Under the pieces are notes generated by a model, which saw nothing but the letters and a program-made list of their open reading frames with translations, made no database searches and was not told where the DNA came from. Shown one piece after another: positions 35,581 to 47,239 of a DNA stretch of 64,000 nt (within the stretch, counting starts at the first letter, position 1; the number at the start of each line of letters is the position of its first letter). Made by a program: the position numbers and the translations under genes. The stretch covers positions 248,001 through 312,000 of the forward strand of contig NC_089188.1 of assembly GCF_947507565.1 (NCBI RefSeq), written 5' to 3'. This DNA comes from Oscarella lobularis. Taxonomy: Eukaryota; Porifera; Homoscleromorpha; Homosclerophorida; Oscarellidae.

Positions 35581-36600
35581 AAAGAGCAAGAGAAATCACG
35601 AGCATTACATACAGATACCTCTGCGAATGCCGGTTTCGTCCCCTCTTCTTCATTCTTCTTGAGAGACCTAAAGCTCAAAGAAAAGAGAGCAAGCGAAACT
35701 ACAAACGATCCATACAGATACCTGTGCTATTTCTTCGTCTGCTTCATCTTCCTCCACGTCTTTTCGTCCCTTCTACCTCATCTTCCTCGAGCACCTAAAA
35801 CTCAAACAAAAGCAAGCAGGCGAAAATACAAGCTACCCATACAGATACTTCTGTCATTTCTTCGTCCAAATCGTCTTCGTCTCCATCATCTTCGTCTCCA
35901 TCATCTTCGTTCCTTCTTCTTCATCCCATCGTCGTCCTAGAGCTCAAAGAAAAACCGTCAAGAGAAACCACGAAACAATCCATACAGATACCTCAGATAT
36001 TTTTTCGTCAACATCTCCTTTGTCTACATCTACTTCGTCCCTTTGTCCTTGAGAACCTAAATCTCAAAGAAAAGAAAGCAAAAGAAAAACTAAGCAATCC
36101 ATACAGATACCTCAGGACTTTCTTCGTCGACATCATCTTCGTCGAATTCGTTTTCGTCTACTTCATCTTCATCATACAGGCGCACCTAAAACTCAAACAA
36201 AAGCAAGCAAGCAAGCAAGGGAAAAAATAATCAACCCATGCAGATACCTCTGCCATTTCTTCGTCTCCATCATCTTCGTCTTCATCGTCTTCGTCCCTCT
36301 TCTTCGTCCCTGCGTCCTTGAAAACCTAAATCTCAAAGCAAAGAAAGCAAAAGAAAAAATGAATAATCCATACAGATACCACTGGCATTTTTTCGTCTGC
36401 TTCTTCTTCGTCTTCGTCCCCTTCATCTCAGCATCATCTATTCAAAAAACCCAGCAAGTGAAAAAGGAAGCACTACATACAAATACCTCAATCTTCGTCC
36501 CTCACTTACGTCATTCTAAATCTAAAAAGAGAAAGCAAAAGAAAACGCAAGGAAAATATTCAGGTACCGCATAAGACGTCTTCAATAGGCGTAGCACAAT
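35580..36600 (-). repeat. Tandem array of exon-like units with Asp/Glu codons
   Basis: Eight units of about 100-140 bp, each marked by CATACAGATAC (near 35610, 35712, 35838, 35980, 36100, 36237, 36369, 36477). Read on the minus strand each unit is pyrimidine-rich DNA ending in TTTAG, a 55-90 base block of GAC/GAA/GAT codons, then G|GTATCTGTATGG. That is a repeated acceptor-exon-donor pattern. Two blocks read well in phase 0 (one gives DDVDEESPE, another DDGDEEMAE), but other blocks have lengths not divisible by three. It may be a gene with duplicated acidic micro-exons, partly decayed, or a repeat that mimics one. Confidence 0.45.
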
Positions 36601-37600
36601 CCCGTCCGCACCTAGGCCCCTAAAGAAAGAAGAAGTACGAAAAAAGACGATCGATTAATACAGAAACCTTTATTTGAGAGTCGTCTTCCGTCGAGGCGAC
36701 GATCTTTATCAGGACGCCTGCAAGAAAAATAGAATTAGTCAAAATGAATAGAAAAATTCTAATTCTCTATCTATTTTTAATTAATTACCCGATTTAATAA
36801 TCCTCTACCCTAACTGCCTCTAATTTCCTCTATAGATGCCTAAAGTAAGATGATTGACGAGGTGAAGATTAATTAAGTGAATTTGAAGTGTAAGAAGATG
36901 ACGTGCAAATGATGAAGAAAAATAAAGTGAAAAAACACGGAGAACCTAAAATGAAATACAAGATTAATAAAAAATAATTTATAAAAGGAAAGGTACGTAG
37001 GTATACTTAAATCAAACAAGTCTATAAGAAAACGCCAATAAATAAATAAATATAAAGGAGTCATACCACCGGCGTTTGACCACGCCCAGCATTGATGAAA
37101 TTTGCCCCATTAATTAATTAATTACGTCAAGAACCTATTCTGAAATAAAAGATTAGAAAAACAGGTACGTAAGTACACCTAAATAAAACGAAGTCTTTTA
37201 AGAAAAAAGGGCAATAAATAAATAAAAAGAGTCATACCACAAGCATTTGACCACGCCTGGCATTGAATAATTGGATCTTTTACGATTAAGAATATATACC
37301 TAAGGAAAAAAATGTAACAATCGAGAAAAATTAACTGCACCTCATCTTATAAATGTTCCTTGAAAGGGGCCCCACTCACTAAAGCAGCACGATTCATATA
37401 GATCAACAGACCCCTATTGCTTCAAAGAGTTGTTTCCTTTTGAAAGGGCGCCTTCGAAAGTGCTAAAAACAAAAGGAATTAGCGAAAACGTGCATGATAC
37501 GGCTTCTAGCTGCAAATGCGGACGCAGAAAGGGCAAGAAACATTTGCCTAAGGAGACAAAACGTGACAGCGTAAACCAATGAGAATTCGCTTCGATTTTT
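36600..37600. repeat. AT-rich region with a 200-bp tandem duplication
   Basis: About 36985-37095 and 37160-37270 share GGTACGTA.GTA.ACTTAAAT, GCAATAAATAAATAAA, GAGTCATACCAC and TTTGACCACGCC..GCATTGA. Two GTGAGTGGGGCCCC motifs on the minus strand (near 37370 and 37625) could be duplicated donor sites of a minus-strand gene leading into the acidic array. I cannot build a full model. Confidence 0.5.
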
Positions 37601-38633
37601 CAAAATGCCTGGTCGAAAAAAGGGGCCCCCACTCACGCGAAGTCGTTTTTTGCAAGCGAAACACATCCGAAAAGCCTCGATCGTCAAAAAAACGTCCTCG
37701 AAGCCCAAGAAGAGACACTATAGCGAAACGCGAACGCACACCGCGTCACGCCCCCGCAACACCGCCATCTTCGCGTGTCATGTCGAGTCTTCGTTCGGCG
37801 AACTGGAGAACAATAGACGACCGGGAGCGAATATCTACAGAAAACAATCGATCGGCTTACCATTGACGAAGGAAAGCAGAACGATTGAGCCTCGAAGAAG
37901 ACTCGTACGACGTAGAAGCAAGTTTTTCCCTTCGCGATAGGGTAGAGACTGCAATGAGAGGTTCAACTTAAGCCAGTAGCGATAGATTTAGCTGGAGCGG
38001 GTTTCCCTAGAGCCGTTTCGTCGACGTGTTGCTCGGAACTATCTTTACGGTACTTTGACACGTGTCATTGATGTCACGAAAAGTTCCGTACAATCACGTG
38101 CTGCACGTTTGGCGCGAAGACATGCGCTGCACGTGTGGTAGGCGGTTCAGCGCTTGAAAGGAAAAGACGTACGGCTCATTCTTTGGCATTACGTAATTGT
38201 AAAAGACAATGCAAATGATTAAATTAATATAAAGGTTGAAGATCACGTGTACCCTGCGTTTTAAACGCGGATTTGGCTATACTTTTTTGAATTAGATTGC
38301 ATTGAATTATAATATTTGAGAATTTTGATTCTCCGGTTTTCTACGTACCATAAATTCTATGCTCGTATAGCGCACAAAGCATGCCTATATAATGTGACAT
38401 ATATTGTATGGTGATCGAGAAAAAAACCGCTTTCCTTTCAAATACGTGAATCTACAAAATCACATTGTCGAATTTGATGAGACATTTCAAAATTAATTTG
38501 ACGATAATGTAATGTTTCTGAGAGCAACGTAAACAGATTACACAGGTAGCAAGTTGAGACGCTACTACTGGAAGAATCTAATGCATGTCACAAAAAGGGG
38601 AAAGTCAGTTTGGGTGAGATAATTTCACATCTT
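37600..38633. other. Intergenic, possible small basic ORF
   Basis: A 111-codon plus-strand frame starts at 37605 (MPGRKKGPPLTRSR...) and is very basic, but it has no recognisable domain, and overlapping minus-strand frames are equally open. I do not call a gene. From 37940 to 38633 I see nothing but AT-rich DNA leading to the RTK2 stop codon. Confidence 0.35.
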
Positions 38634-41600
38634 TTAGACGGAAACTTCTTTGGACAAAACATTCCTTTGTCTAACATCGGCCTTTTCGTCTGTCGTGTCG
38701 TCACGCGTTCCTAGATCGTCTTCGGTTTTTTCTGAAGACACTGATTCACCCGTGCAAATAGACTTGAAGTCCACGAAAGAAGACAAATAAATAACATCGA
38801 GATTTAGGTACTCATTAGATGCCTCCTCTTCCAGCAATTTTCCCAACCGCTGGCAGAGATCTTGGAAAGTTGGGCGCGCATCGGGTTCACTACGCCAACA
38901 CTCAGACATAATCTCGTACCTGAGGAAAGGCCGATTACAACGTCACATGATTACGTGAGAGCATCTGCACTTTGGACTCGCAGTACTTTGGAGACGTTTT
39001 CTGGACATTCCAGCCGCTTGCCACTACGCAAATGCAACAGAAGATCCTTACTTGCCATGCATAGATACGGAAAACAGCCTGCAAAAAATGGAATTAAAGA
39101 AATAAGAAAGTCAAAATGAAAATACCTAAAGTGACTATTTCCCACAAAACAACTCCAAACGACCATCTAAAATTGACCTCATTGTAAAAAAATTCACGCT
39201 GGAAAATTTGCAATATCAGAAACGTACACGTCACTTTTCTCGCTGAAGAGGCGGTGTATGATGGCTTCGATAGACATCCAACGAAAGGGAAGCCGCCTTG
39301 CTGTCTTTTGATTATACGCACCGTCCTCGTACACGGCTCTTGTTAGTCCAAAGTCGGAAACTTTAAGAAGTTTATTTTCACCAACGAGGACGTTGCGACA
39401 AGCTAAGTCGCGATGAACAAGATCTTTTCCGGAAAGATATTCCTAAAAGTTGAAATTCTGAAAACTGACTCTCTTGCTAGTTTAGCCTTCGTACCATTCC
39501 CGACGCAATTTGCCAAGCAAACGACAACAGATCCGAAGCTGTCAAATCTGAAAGGACTGCTTCTTTATTCTCTTCGTCAACATCCTCGATTCCATCATTA
39601 TCTTCAACCTTGGCCTCACTTTCCACTATATCATCACCTTTTTTATTCTCGCCCTCCTCATACTCGTTCTGTTCAATTTCGTGAAGACTGTGTAACGACT
39701 CGAACAAACTATCCTATACAATACCATCGATATTACTTTCATTATAAGTAAAATCTTTACTCGCCTCTTCGTGCTTATTTTGCTCAACGTTTTCTGCATT
39801 CACTCGCTAAAAAACAAAATTAAATTTAAACATATTTCCTACCGCTTCCAAACATTCTTAAACGAACTTCCTTTCTCATTTTTTGGAGAAAGCAGAGTAA
39901 ATCACCGTGGCAACAGTATTCGACAACGAGAAAAGGCGGTTGGGATGCCGTTACGCATGCAAGCATGCTAACAATGTGTGGATGACGTCCGATTCGTTTC
40001 ATGAGCCTGATCTCCTCCAGTAAATCAATTTCATCATGATGGAGATACCTGTCTAATATATCACATAAAATAGATGCAATCACTTGCCAAAGAAACGACT
40101 GTACCTTTTAACATTTTACAGGCAACAAGCGTTTTATTTTCGTCGTCGTTGTCGTCGCACTTCAATTCGCTTCGAAACGTCTCCTTTGACTCGGCGTGAT
40201 AAAGATACCCTTGACGCACAACGCCGAAAAATCCTTCGCCAATCTTGTCGAGCAGCATGACGTCGCCACGATTGATTTCCCATTCGTCGACGAATGTCTT
40301 TGACAGATTTCTCCTTTTACGACGAATATAAAAGGCAACGATGAAAACGATCAGCAAAAGAATGACAACAAACGAGCAAGTGGAGGATATTATCACAATA
40401 CCAAAATTTGAAGAATCTATGAAGAAACGCAAGAGGTGCGTGTTAGTAATATAAAGTACACTATACCGCTCTGTTATAGTTTGCAGTAAAATACAGTGAT
40501 TTCCCACCCACGGATACGAAACAAAGGGTCGGAATAGAGAGGCATGCAGTCGTTCTACAGAAGACGCCTTTCTTTGGGGAGCATACTATTTTCCGATTTT
40601 ACGGTGTAGTGTTACAGTCGAAGTCTTTCTAACTTAGATGGCGGTCGGTGTGTACGCAAGTGATTAAGAGTCCGGGCCCCCAAAAGTGGTCGCAATGGAC
40701 AGGTGGTCGCTACATAAGGAGGTAGTAGCTGCAACAGGTCTTAGAGCAATTAGTTCCTTACCAGATACACTACTGACCACACAGTTTTTTCCATCGTCCA
40801 TAAAGCCAACATTGCATGTGCACTTATACGATCCGTTCGTATTCGTACAGTTTGCATTCATGTGACACAGAGATAAATTCTTGCACTCGTTAATATCTTC
40901 GCACATGAATCCGTCTCCAGTCCAGCCACTAACACATTAGCAGTAAAACGAGCCGACAGTACATTAGTGCAATTTGCATGAGGATCACATACGCGGCAAG
41001 AAGCGCACTCGTCGAAGTCATCGCAGAGGCTGCCGTTTTTTAGCCAGCCACTTCTGCAGTTGCAACTATAAGAACCACCTTTAAGAACGCACACCTGAGA
41101 GGTCGCGGTACAGTTGTCGCACACACTATAATCTAAAGACAGATGACAACTTGAAGATGCCTCGCAAGCAAGTACAGATGTCACATATACCAATGCAGGT
41201 CGTCCCGTTTCCTGAGAATCCGATATTGCATACACATTCGAAGGAGTCGAGTGTATTCACACAAGATGCGTCAACGCTACAATTATGAGAGTTGTTGTGA
41301 CATTCATCGAAATCTAAAGAAACATTGCATGTATGATTGCATGTATGCATAGAGCCTTCTTCGTGTCGCATACCAAATATTGCTGGCATCGAGCACACGC
41401 TCGACAATTTCTGAAAGCAATCGCGTGAGTTCCAGCCAGTCGTTGTTGCAGCTACACAATCGTGTGTCTCTCGATCCGATAGCGTCTTTGTACTCTCGGA
41501 TGAACTCCATCTTGCATAGAAATAAGGAGAGCCATCTGTCCAATTGTACATTCCTTCACTGTCGATGTCATTAAGTCCGATCCACGCCTCCCTCACGCCG

Positions 41601-44600
41601 AGCATTCCAGAAAGGCGGTTCATTTCCTGCAGAGAACTAGTGCTGACAAGAGATCCTTTCCTCCACCGCTCGCTCCACCGCTCGCAGTTGGCCAATGATT
41701 CGTGCCACGTCTTCAAAGCGTCATTTCGTCGAAAGCACGACTTCCCTATAAGATTCCAACTATTCGGACACAAAAAGTCATCTAAGAGAAGAAAAAAGAG
41801 TTGATTAATGAAACTTGAAATGCTGCAACACTGACAGCCTCGACGACTTTCAGTTGGAGCTATGTCAATTTCAGTTGTCCCATTCAATGTTCCTGAAAAT
41901 TTTATCTTTTTTATGGCAAGTGTCGTGCGATTAGAATCAAAGTGGCTTACTTTTACAAACGTATCCAACATTGGCGGAACAATTTTGAACAGACCAACCG
42001 AAGTGTAGTCCGTCAAATCCAAACGTGACGCACTCACCCTTCTTCTTGTACGCCGGCTCATACTTCGCCCACATGCTGAAAGCGGCGGGTGTGCCATCAA
42101 GCCACGTAAAGCTACCCGTCGTGTCTTTGTAAACCAAGCCAATCCAGTACGCCAAACCATTGAGACCAGACGATTCTTTCGCGATGAAGAAATGTTCACT
42201 TATGCATCTGAATGAAGCTAGTTGGGCGCCGCCGCGCATTTGGCATTCAAGAATGGCGCGATCTTGCGCGACGCTCTCATTCTCCCTTTTGGACAAATGA
42301 AAACAAGCGTTATTAAAATGTACTTCATCTTCAAAGCATCGATTGTCAAAGGTTGGTGCAGCTACTTGGCGAACTTTGTTGTCCAAATCAACTAGGAAGA
42401 GATAATAAACGACGAATCAAGTGGCAATCTCACGTACCTAGAGCTATTTTGCATACGACTTTCTTAGAGCTCCTGCAATCAGCCGTCTTCCAATAGCCAG
42501 TGCGAGAGTCCATAGCAACGCAATTATAAAGATCGCTCAGCCCCGGTTCTCCTCTAGCCCACATAGCGTAACTGAATGGAGAAGAACATTCACACATTAA
42601 TTTGCAGGCACTGCATGCAGTTCTTTCTTACCTGAAGGGGTCATCATTAATCCACTTGTACTCATCATTACTTCCTCGCTCTAAGCCAATCCACACGTCT
42701 TCGCCAATGCTTTCGCCTTTCGACTCGACCTCCGCCAGGAGAGACATAACAAAAGCATGTTCATATGGACTGCTAATGCTCAGCAAGCTACGACCGCAAT
42801 GCCTTTCAACAAGATCCCAACGATCGAAGAGAAATCTGCTACTTTGGTTCGAAAGAGCATAACAATAGCCAGCATAGAGAAACCAACCAATAGGACAATC
42901 TAGAAAATAAAAAGAATTATTGCTTGAAGAGATTGGTTTATCCCTTAATAAACATTAAAATACGCTGGGCTGGCGTCCGACCAGCGTCAGCATTCACACC
43001 AAAACGCAGATACTGACGCTAGCATTGCGTGCGTCTAAGACGCTTGGGCTAGCCTTTGGGAGCAATCCCTGCATCACACCCAATGTCAGACAATGGGATA
43101 TCGATTAATCATACAACTTTAAATAATCATCGTCGAACTTAGTAATGACAACAATCATTCTCTAAGTTAACTTGAATAGCCAATTGCACATAGCGGGCCA
43201 AAATAACGACGCTGGCCTAATTGGTAATGAGAAAGATTCGATGCAAACGTAGACGCAACCCTGACAGACGCGACCCGGACGCCGGACACACGCAGGCCCA
43301 GCGTCACCTAACGAGACCCCGCCCTTAAATTACATTTTCGCTCTTCACAAACAACTACTGGTTCATGGCACGATTCATTGCTTTGCCACTCGATTTGGCG
43401 AAAATCGCAATCTTTGAAAGCTGTTTCCGTTCCTTTGCAACGTGTACCATTGATATAGATATAGATCATTGTGTCATTTGAATTTTCGTGAACGCGCCAC
43501 TCTGTTGAGATCGCTCTCTCGAAGCCAAATTGGCGACAGACAACGTTGGATTCATTCCAAGTCCACTCGCTGTCGCACACGACGCTCCACGTTGTGTTGA
43601 GATAGACTTCGACACGTCCTTTGCTCCCCTTCGTCCCACCAACACCATTGACCAATCGTATGTCCCACTCTGGTATACCGCACTTGATTTCAAGGATATA
43701 GCTTGAACTCCTTATCAAATAGAGATTGTTATACAGATGGTATTCTGCTACGCCGTTCTCCTGCAATGAAAAGCAGTCTTCGGAATTGCACGAGATATTT
43801 CTGCACAAAGGAAGTCTAATGCCAGGTGGACGGTCACCGTAGGACTGCCATTTTCCTTCACCGTATCCCATATGCCGACAAATGTTTTCAGCAGAACGAT
43901 TTAACGACTGCTGATCATGTCGATCATGATCAATGCAAGCTCGTTTCCATAAGTTCCCCACTCCAATTTCCATACGCCTTTCGCTAGAACTGTTCACAAG
44001 TTGCGCAGAGCTGTTCACAAGTCGCACGGCGAGACTCTGAACGCTACCAGATCGACAAGAAACGAATAGGTGCTCATTGCACGTCGCTAACCGCGTAGTG
44101 CAACTGCGAACTGAAACGTCATTTTCCGTGCAATAAACATCGTGAGAAACAACTTCGCCTTCTCCAATACGAGAACTAGCTTCCAATAGACCATCGTAAT
44201 TCATTTGTCGACACGCTGCAGCTGCCGTTTGACTAGAACTGTAAATATCTTTCCTCAGGCAGACGCCTTTCCATGAGCCGTCGATATATATCTCGAGACG
44301 GCCTCTTGTAGGCAAAACGTCGTCGACAAGTCGCACTTCACCGTCACGCAATTCTGCCAAGAAAAGAGTACGTCGTTGTTTTATTACAAGCAAGAATGAG
44401 CGCGCCTTACGTCTGGACTTTTTGCATATAAACTTGTGTCGAGATGAGCAGGAGTCAGCGTTCCAACGAACTGATGATGAACCATTGAGACGAGTAAACA
44501 AGAGAGTTCCACATAGGGCTTCTCCTTTGAATGCCTTCAAAGAAGTCCAGCGGGCGTAAGTCAACGGAGAACCGTCTGCCCATCGATATCTGTTAACGCC

Positions 44601-46291
44601 TGTTGCCGCTGATGGCGCTCGCAACAGACCAAAGAAGAATGACTCTGACTCTTTCAGATTACCAATCGAATTTTCAATTATAGCTGTGATGGTTTCGTCT
44701 TCGTTTACGCTTTCAATAGATAGTAAAGAAGCTCCATCGCTAGAGCACAAATCGGCTGCCTCGGACCAATTAGATGTGCTGGTAGAGATATAGAGACACG
44801 AAGAGCGAGAACAGTACCAATTGTTACCGCCACAATCTAAAAGAAAACGATTCTCTTAAGTACAATTTAAACGATTTGACGGCATAGTACTGTACCTTTA
44901 CACCGATACGTGAAATCATTCGTAGCGGCGGATTCGGTACTTGGCACGATGACCGCCATGACGAAGGCGACAACGACGAGAAATCGAAAACATTTCATTG
45001 GTGCGACAATTGGCCGAAAGACGGTAGAGTTGGATGAAGAACAGGCAAAGTTGATTAAGCAACCGTGACGAAGCCGAGAAGAGCGATGATTTTTTCGATG
45101 AGCGAAAATAACAATGACAAAGAGAAGGAAGGCAAAGACCACCGAAGCTGCCAACGCACAACTGGAAGTTGAAGACAGAGTGCTATCATCAACTGGCAAA
45201 ACCAAAGAAAAACTATTTGATCTGGCGGAAGAAGAAAATACTATTACCTTGCATTGCAGCACTAATGTCAAGCTCTCCAAAAGTACTCATAAATACCTCA
45301 TCCTAAAAAAAGACTAGGTGAGGACATCACTCCTCTTTTGCAAGCCTCGCAAGCCTCGCAAGCCCCGCTCTTGCAACTGAGACCGCCCTATATTGTAGGT
45401 ACGTGCCGCCTTCACGAAACCTCTGGGCCCCGCGGTACAGCGACGTGCAGCCTATTACGCGGGGTATATACACATCAGACCGTTACGGTCCATCATAGAT
45501 GTGAACGAAGCGCCAATGCCAGCGCTGGGAGGAACACGCACAAATTGGGTGCGTGTGCGTATAATAATTGCATTAGCGTGACGATGACGAAGACGGGCTT
45601 GGCTCTAGCGAGGCTCAACTATCGCTTTGCACCAGTCTGTCCGCAAGCAGCTTCCCCACTCGTTCGTTCTTTGCACTCTTGAAGCTACGGAATGCCCAGA
45701 TAAGAGCCTTCTCAACTAGATGGCGATCCGCTTTGCTCCCTAAAAGGTAAATTCATTCATACGCGACTCGATTCGCCTAGCCACGAGCCTTGTAAGGAAG
45801 CATAAGAAAGGCATTTGATGCGAGATGTTTTAACAGACGCGGAAGCGTTCATTTTACGTCGCTAAACATGATACAGTGCAGATGAACAAACATTTTCAAT
45901 AACGCTGCGAGCACTCACCTCCACGCACGTAGCATCACACCTCAGCCATGAACTGTGACGAGAGACGTTCTTCCCTTTGAAACAGAGAAACTAGAGAGAA
46001 CAAACCGAATAAGAGTGCGGTGGGATCACAAGTGACTGAGGACATGAGTAACATACGGTGTTAAGGCGACGTGCTCACATCCTGCTGACGAGAAACATCG
46101 ATTACAAACGTTTCCTCCTCGCTGGACAGAATGCAAATTAGACAAACTTGATCGGTAGGACGGTTGCGACTGTGAGCGACACACGCCGTTCTATTGGCGA
46201 AAAATTGAATGACGTCAGAGAACGGCGAGTGTTCTTCGCCGAGAGACGACTTGGCGACGATAAGAGCGACGAATACGATGAGAAGCGACAT
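38634..46291 (-). CDS. RTK2: lectin/SRCR/EGF receptor tyrosine kinase, partly decayed
   Basis: Same plan as RTK1. Approximate minus-strand exons: N-terminal 46291-46080 and pieces near 45850, 45730, 45313-45250, 45190-44898; lectin 1 44836-44411; SRCR x3 44353-43331; lectin 2 42900-42632 and 42575-42438; lectin 3 42393-41955; linker 41893-41837; lectin 4 41780-41390; EGFs 41316-41190 and 41132-40762; TM with GEGFFG and VACK 40416-40104; 40053-39870; kinase insert 39808-39725 and 39713-39495; HRDLACRN and DFGLTR 39442-39228; 39166-39126; 39078-38982; 38919-38634. The kinase itself is intact. Damage: stops in the first N-terminal exon, a frameshift plus TAA in one EGF, and GC donors at two introns (near 45785 and at 38981). 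A likely working start is the ATG of [12 protein letters not shown] near 44990, which begins a normal signal peptide. Either a functional gene with a shortened N-terminus or an ageing pseudogene. Confidence 0.78.
40895..41015 (-). pseudogene. Broken EGF module inside RTK2
   Basis: Reading [19 protein letters not shown] in one frame, then GSFYC[14 protein letters not shown] in another: a one-base shift between the third and fourth cysteines and a TAA between the fourth and fifth. The flanking EGFs on both sides are in good frame. The whole block appears to be one exon, so it would poison the transcript unless the exon is skipped or the sequence has errors. Confidence 0.65.
42961..43306. mobile_element. 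MITE-like insert in an RTK2 intron
   Basis: The ends are ACGCTGGGCTGGCGTCCG and, inverted, GGACGCCGGAC...GCCCAGCGT. The 346-base element lies wholly in the intron between the SRCR exon and lectin 2, which in RTK1 and RTK3 is only about 60 bases. There is no open frame. I cannot fix the target duplication. Confidence 0.6.
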
Positions 46292-46549
46292 TTACAATCA
46301 CCCCTCCGTATAATGCCAAGAAAAAGTGAGTGCGTCACTAATGAGACGACTGCAGATTTAGACCCTTTTTATGTTCCATGTCCACGCCCTTCGGTTACAT
46401 CACAAGATGATGCCTTAATTAATAGCACGAGGCGATTTAGTAAATAGTTTACGGGCCCATTCTTGGCGTCCAACATAAGCTTCCATTGGATAAAGGCTGT
46501 GAATGGTGTTTCCTTCAACAAGAGACACAAATGCGTATAATCAATAAGA
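46292..46549. other. RTK2 upstream region
   Basis: Short stretch between the RTK2 N-terminal frame and the duplicated segment. It has no clear similarity to the inverted promoter of RTK1 and no gene. Confidence 0.4.
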
Positions 46550-47239
46550 TATGCCTTGGCTGGCACTGTGTCTACCAAGGCAGTCTACGCAGTAAAAAAC
46601 GTTGTCAATGCAGTGAACGACACCGTCAAATGAAATAAACGGCGTCGTCATTGCAGTCAAACATTTCATTTGGTAGACAACCTCTGTCGAAAAATAAAAC
46701 TAAAGCCCTACGTTACCTCATTATTACCTTTCCAAAACAACACTGACGACCAATTGGAACACAGGTTGACATCGTGTGAGGCCCCTTTTGAGGGTTCAAC
46801 TTGACCCGGACCACGGGATTTTTGCTCGCCGCGGCCATTGTGAACATCGCACGTTGCTTTACTTCAAGCAACATGGAGAACAACCCCTTAGCTTCTCTTT
46901 GATCATGGGAAAAGAGAAATCGACTTACGACAGAGGAGGCAGGAGCTTCGAAAGAGTGACGGATAAATTCGGCGCTTGGGCGATGGGAAAGCACAAAGAT
47001 GCGTCAATTGCTCCGTATAAGTGTAGGCCTTGGAGATATCGTCAAACACAAAAATCAACTCGCGTCTGTGAGCCTTACCTTACGTTTTGCATGAGAAACA
47101 CTGCTCGTGAGACCACTTAGGGAGCCTCACTTTCTCGTTAAGGTTCCAGAACCTACGAAAAGTAGTTTGAAAGGCATTCCACTATAGCCGAAGCATGCCT
47201 TGCGAAAAAATTCAGTCAAAACTAAAGGGTTACCACCTA

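Noticed and set aside
37605-37940. 111-codon basic open frame
   Set aside because: No domain, overlapping frames on the other strand equally open, and no splice or polyadenylation context.
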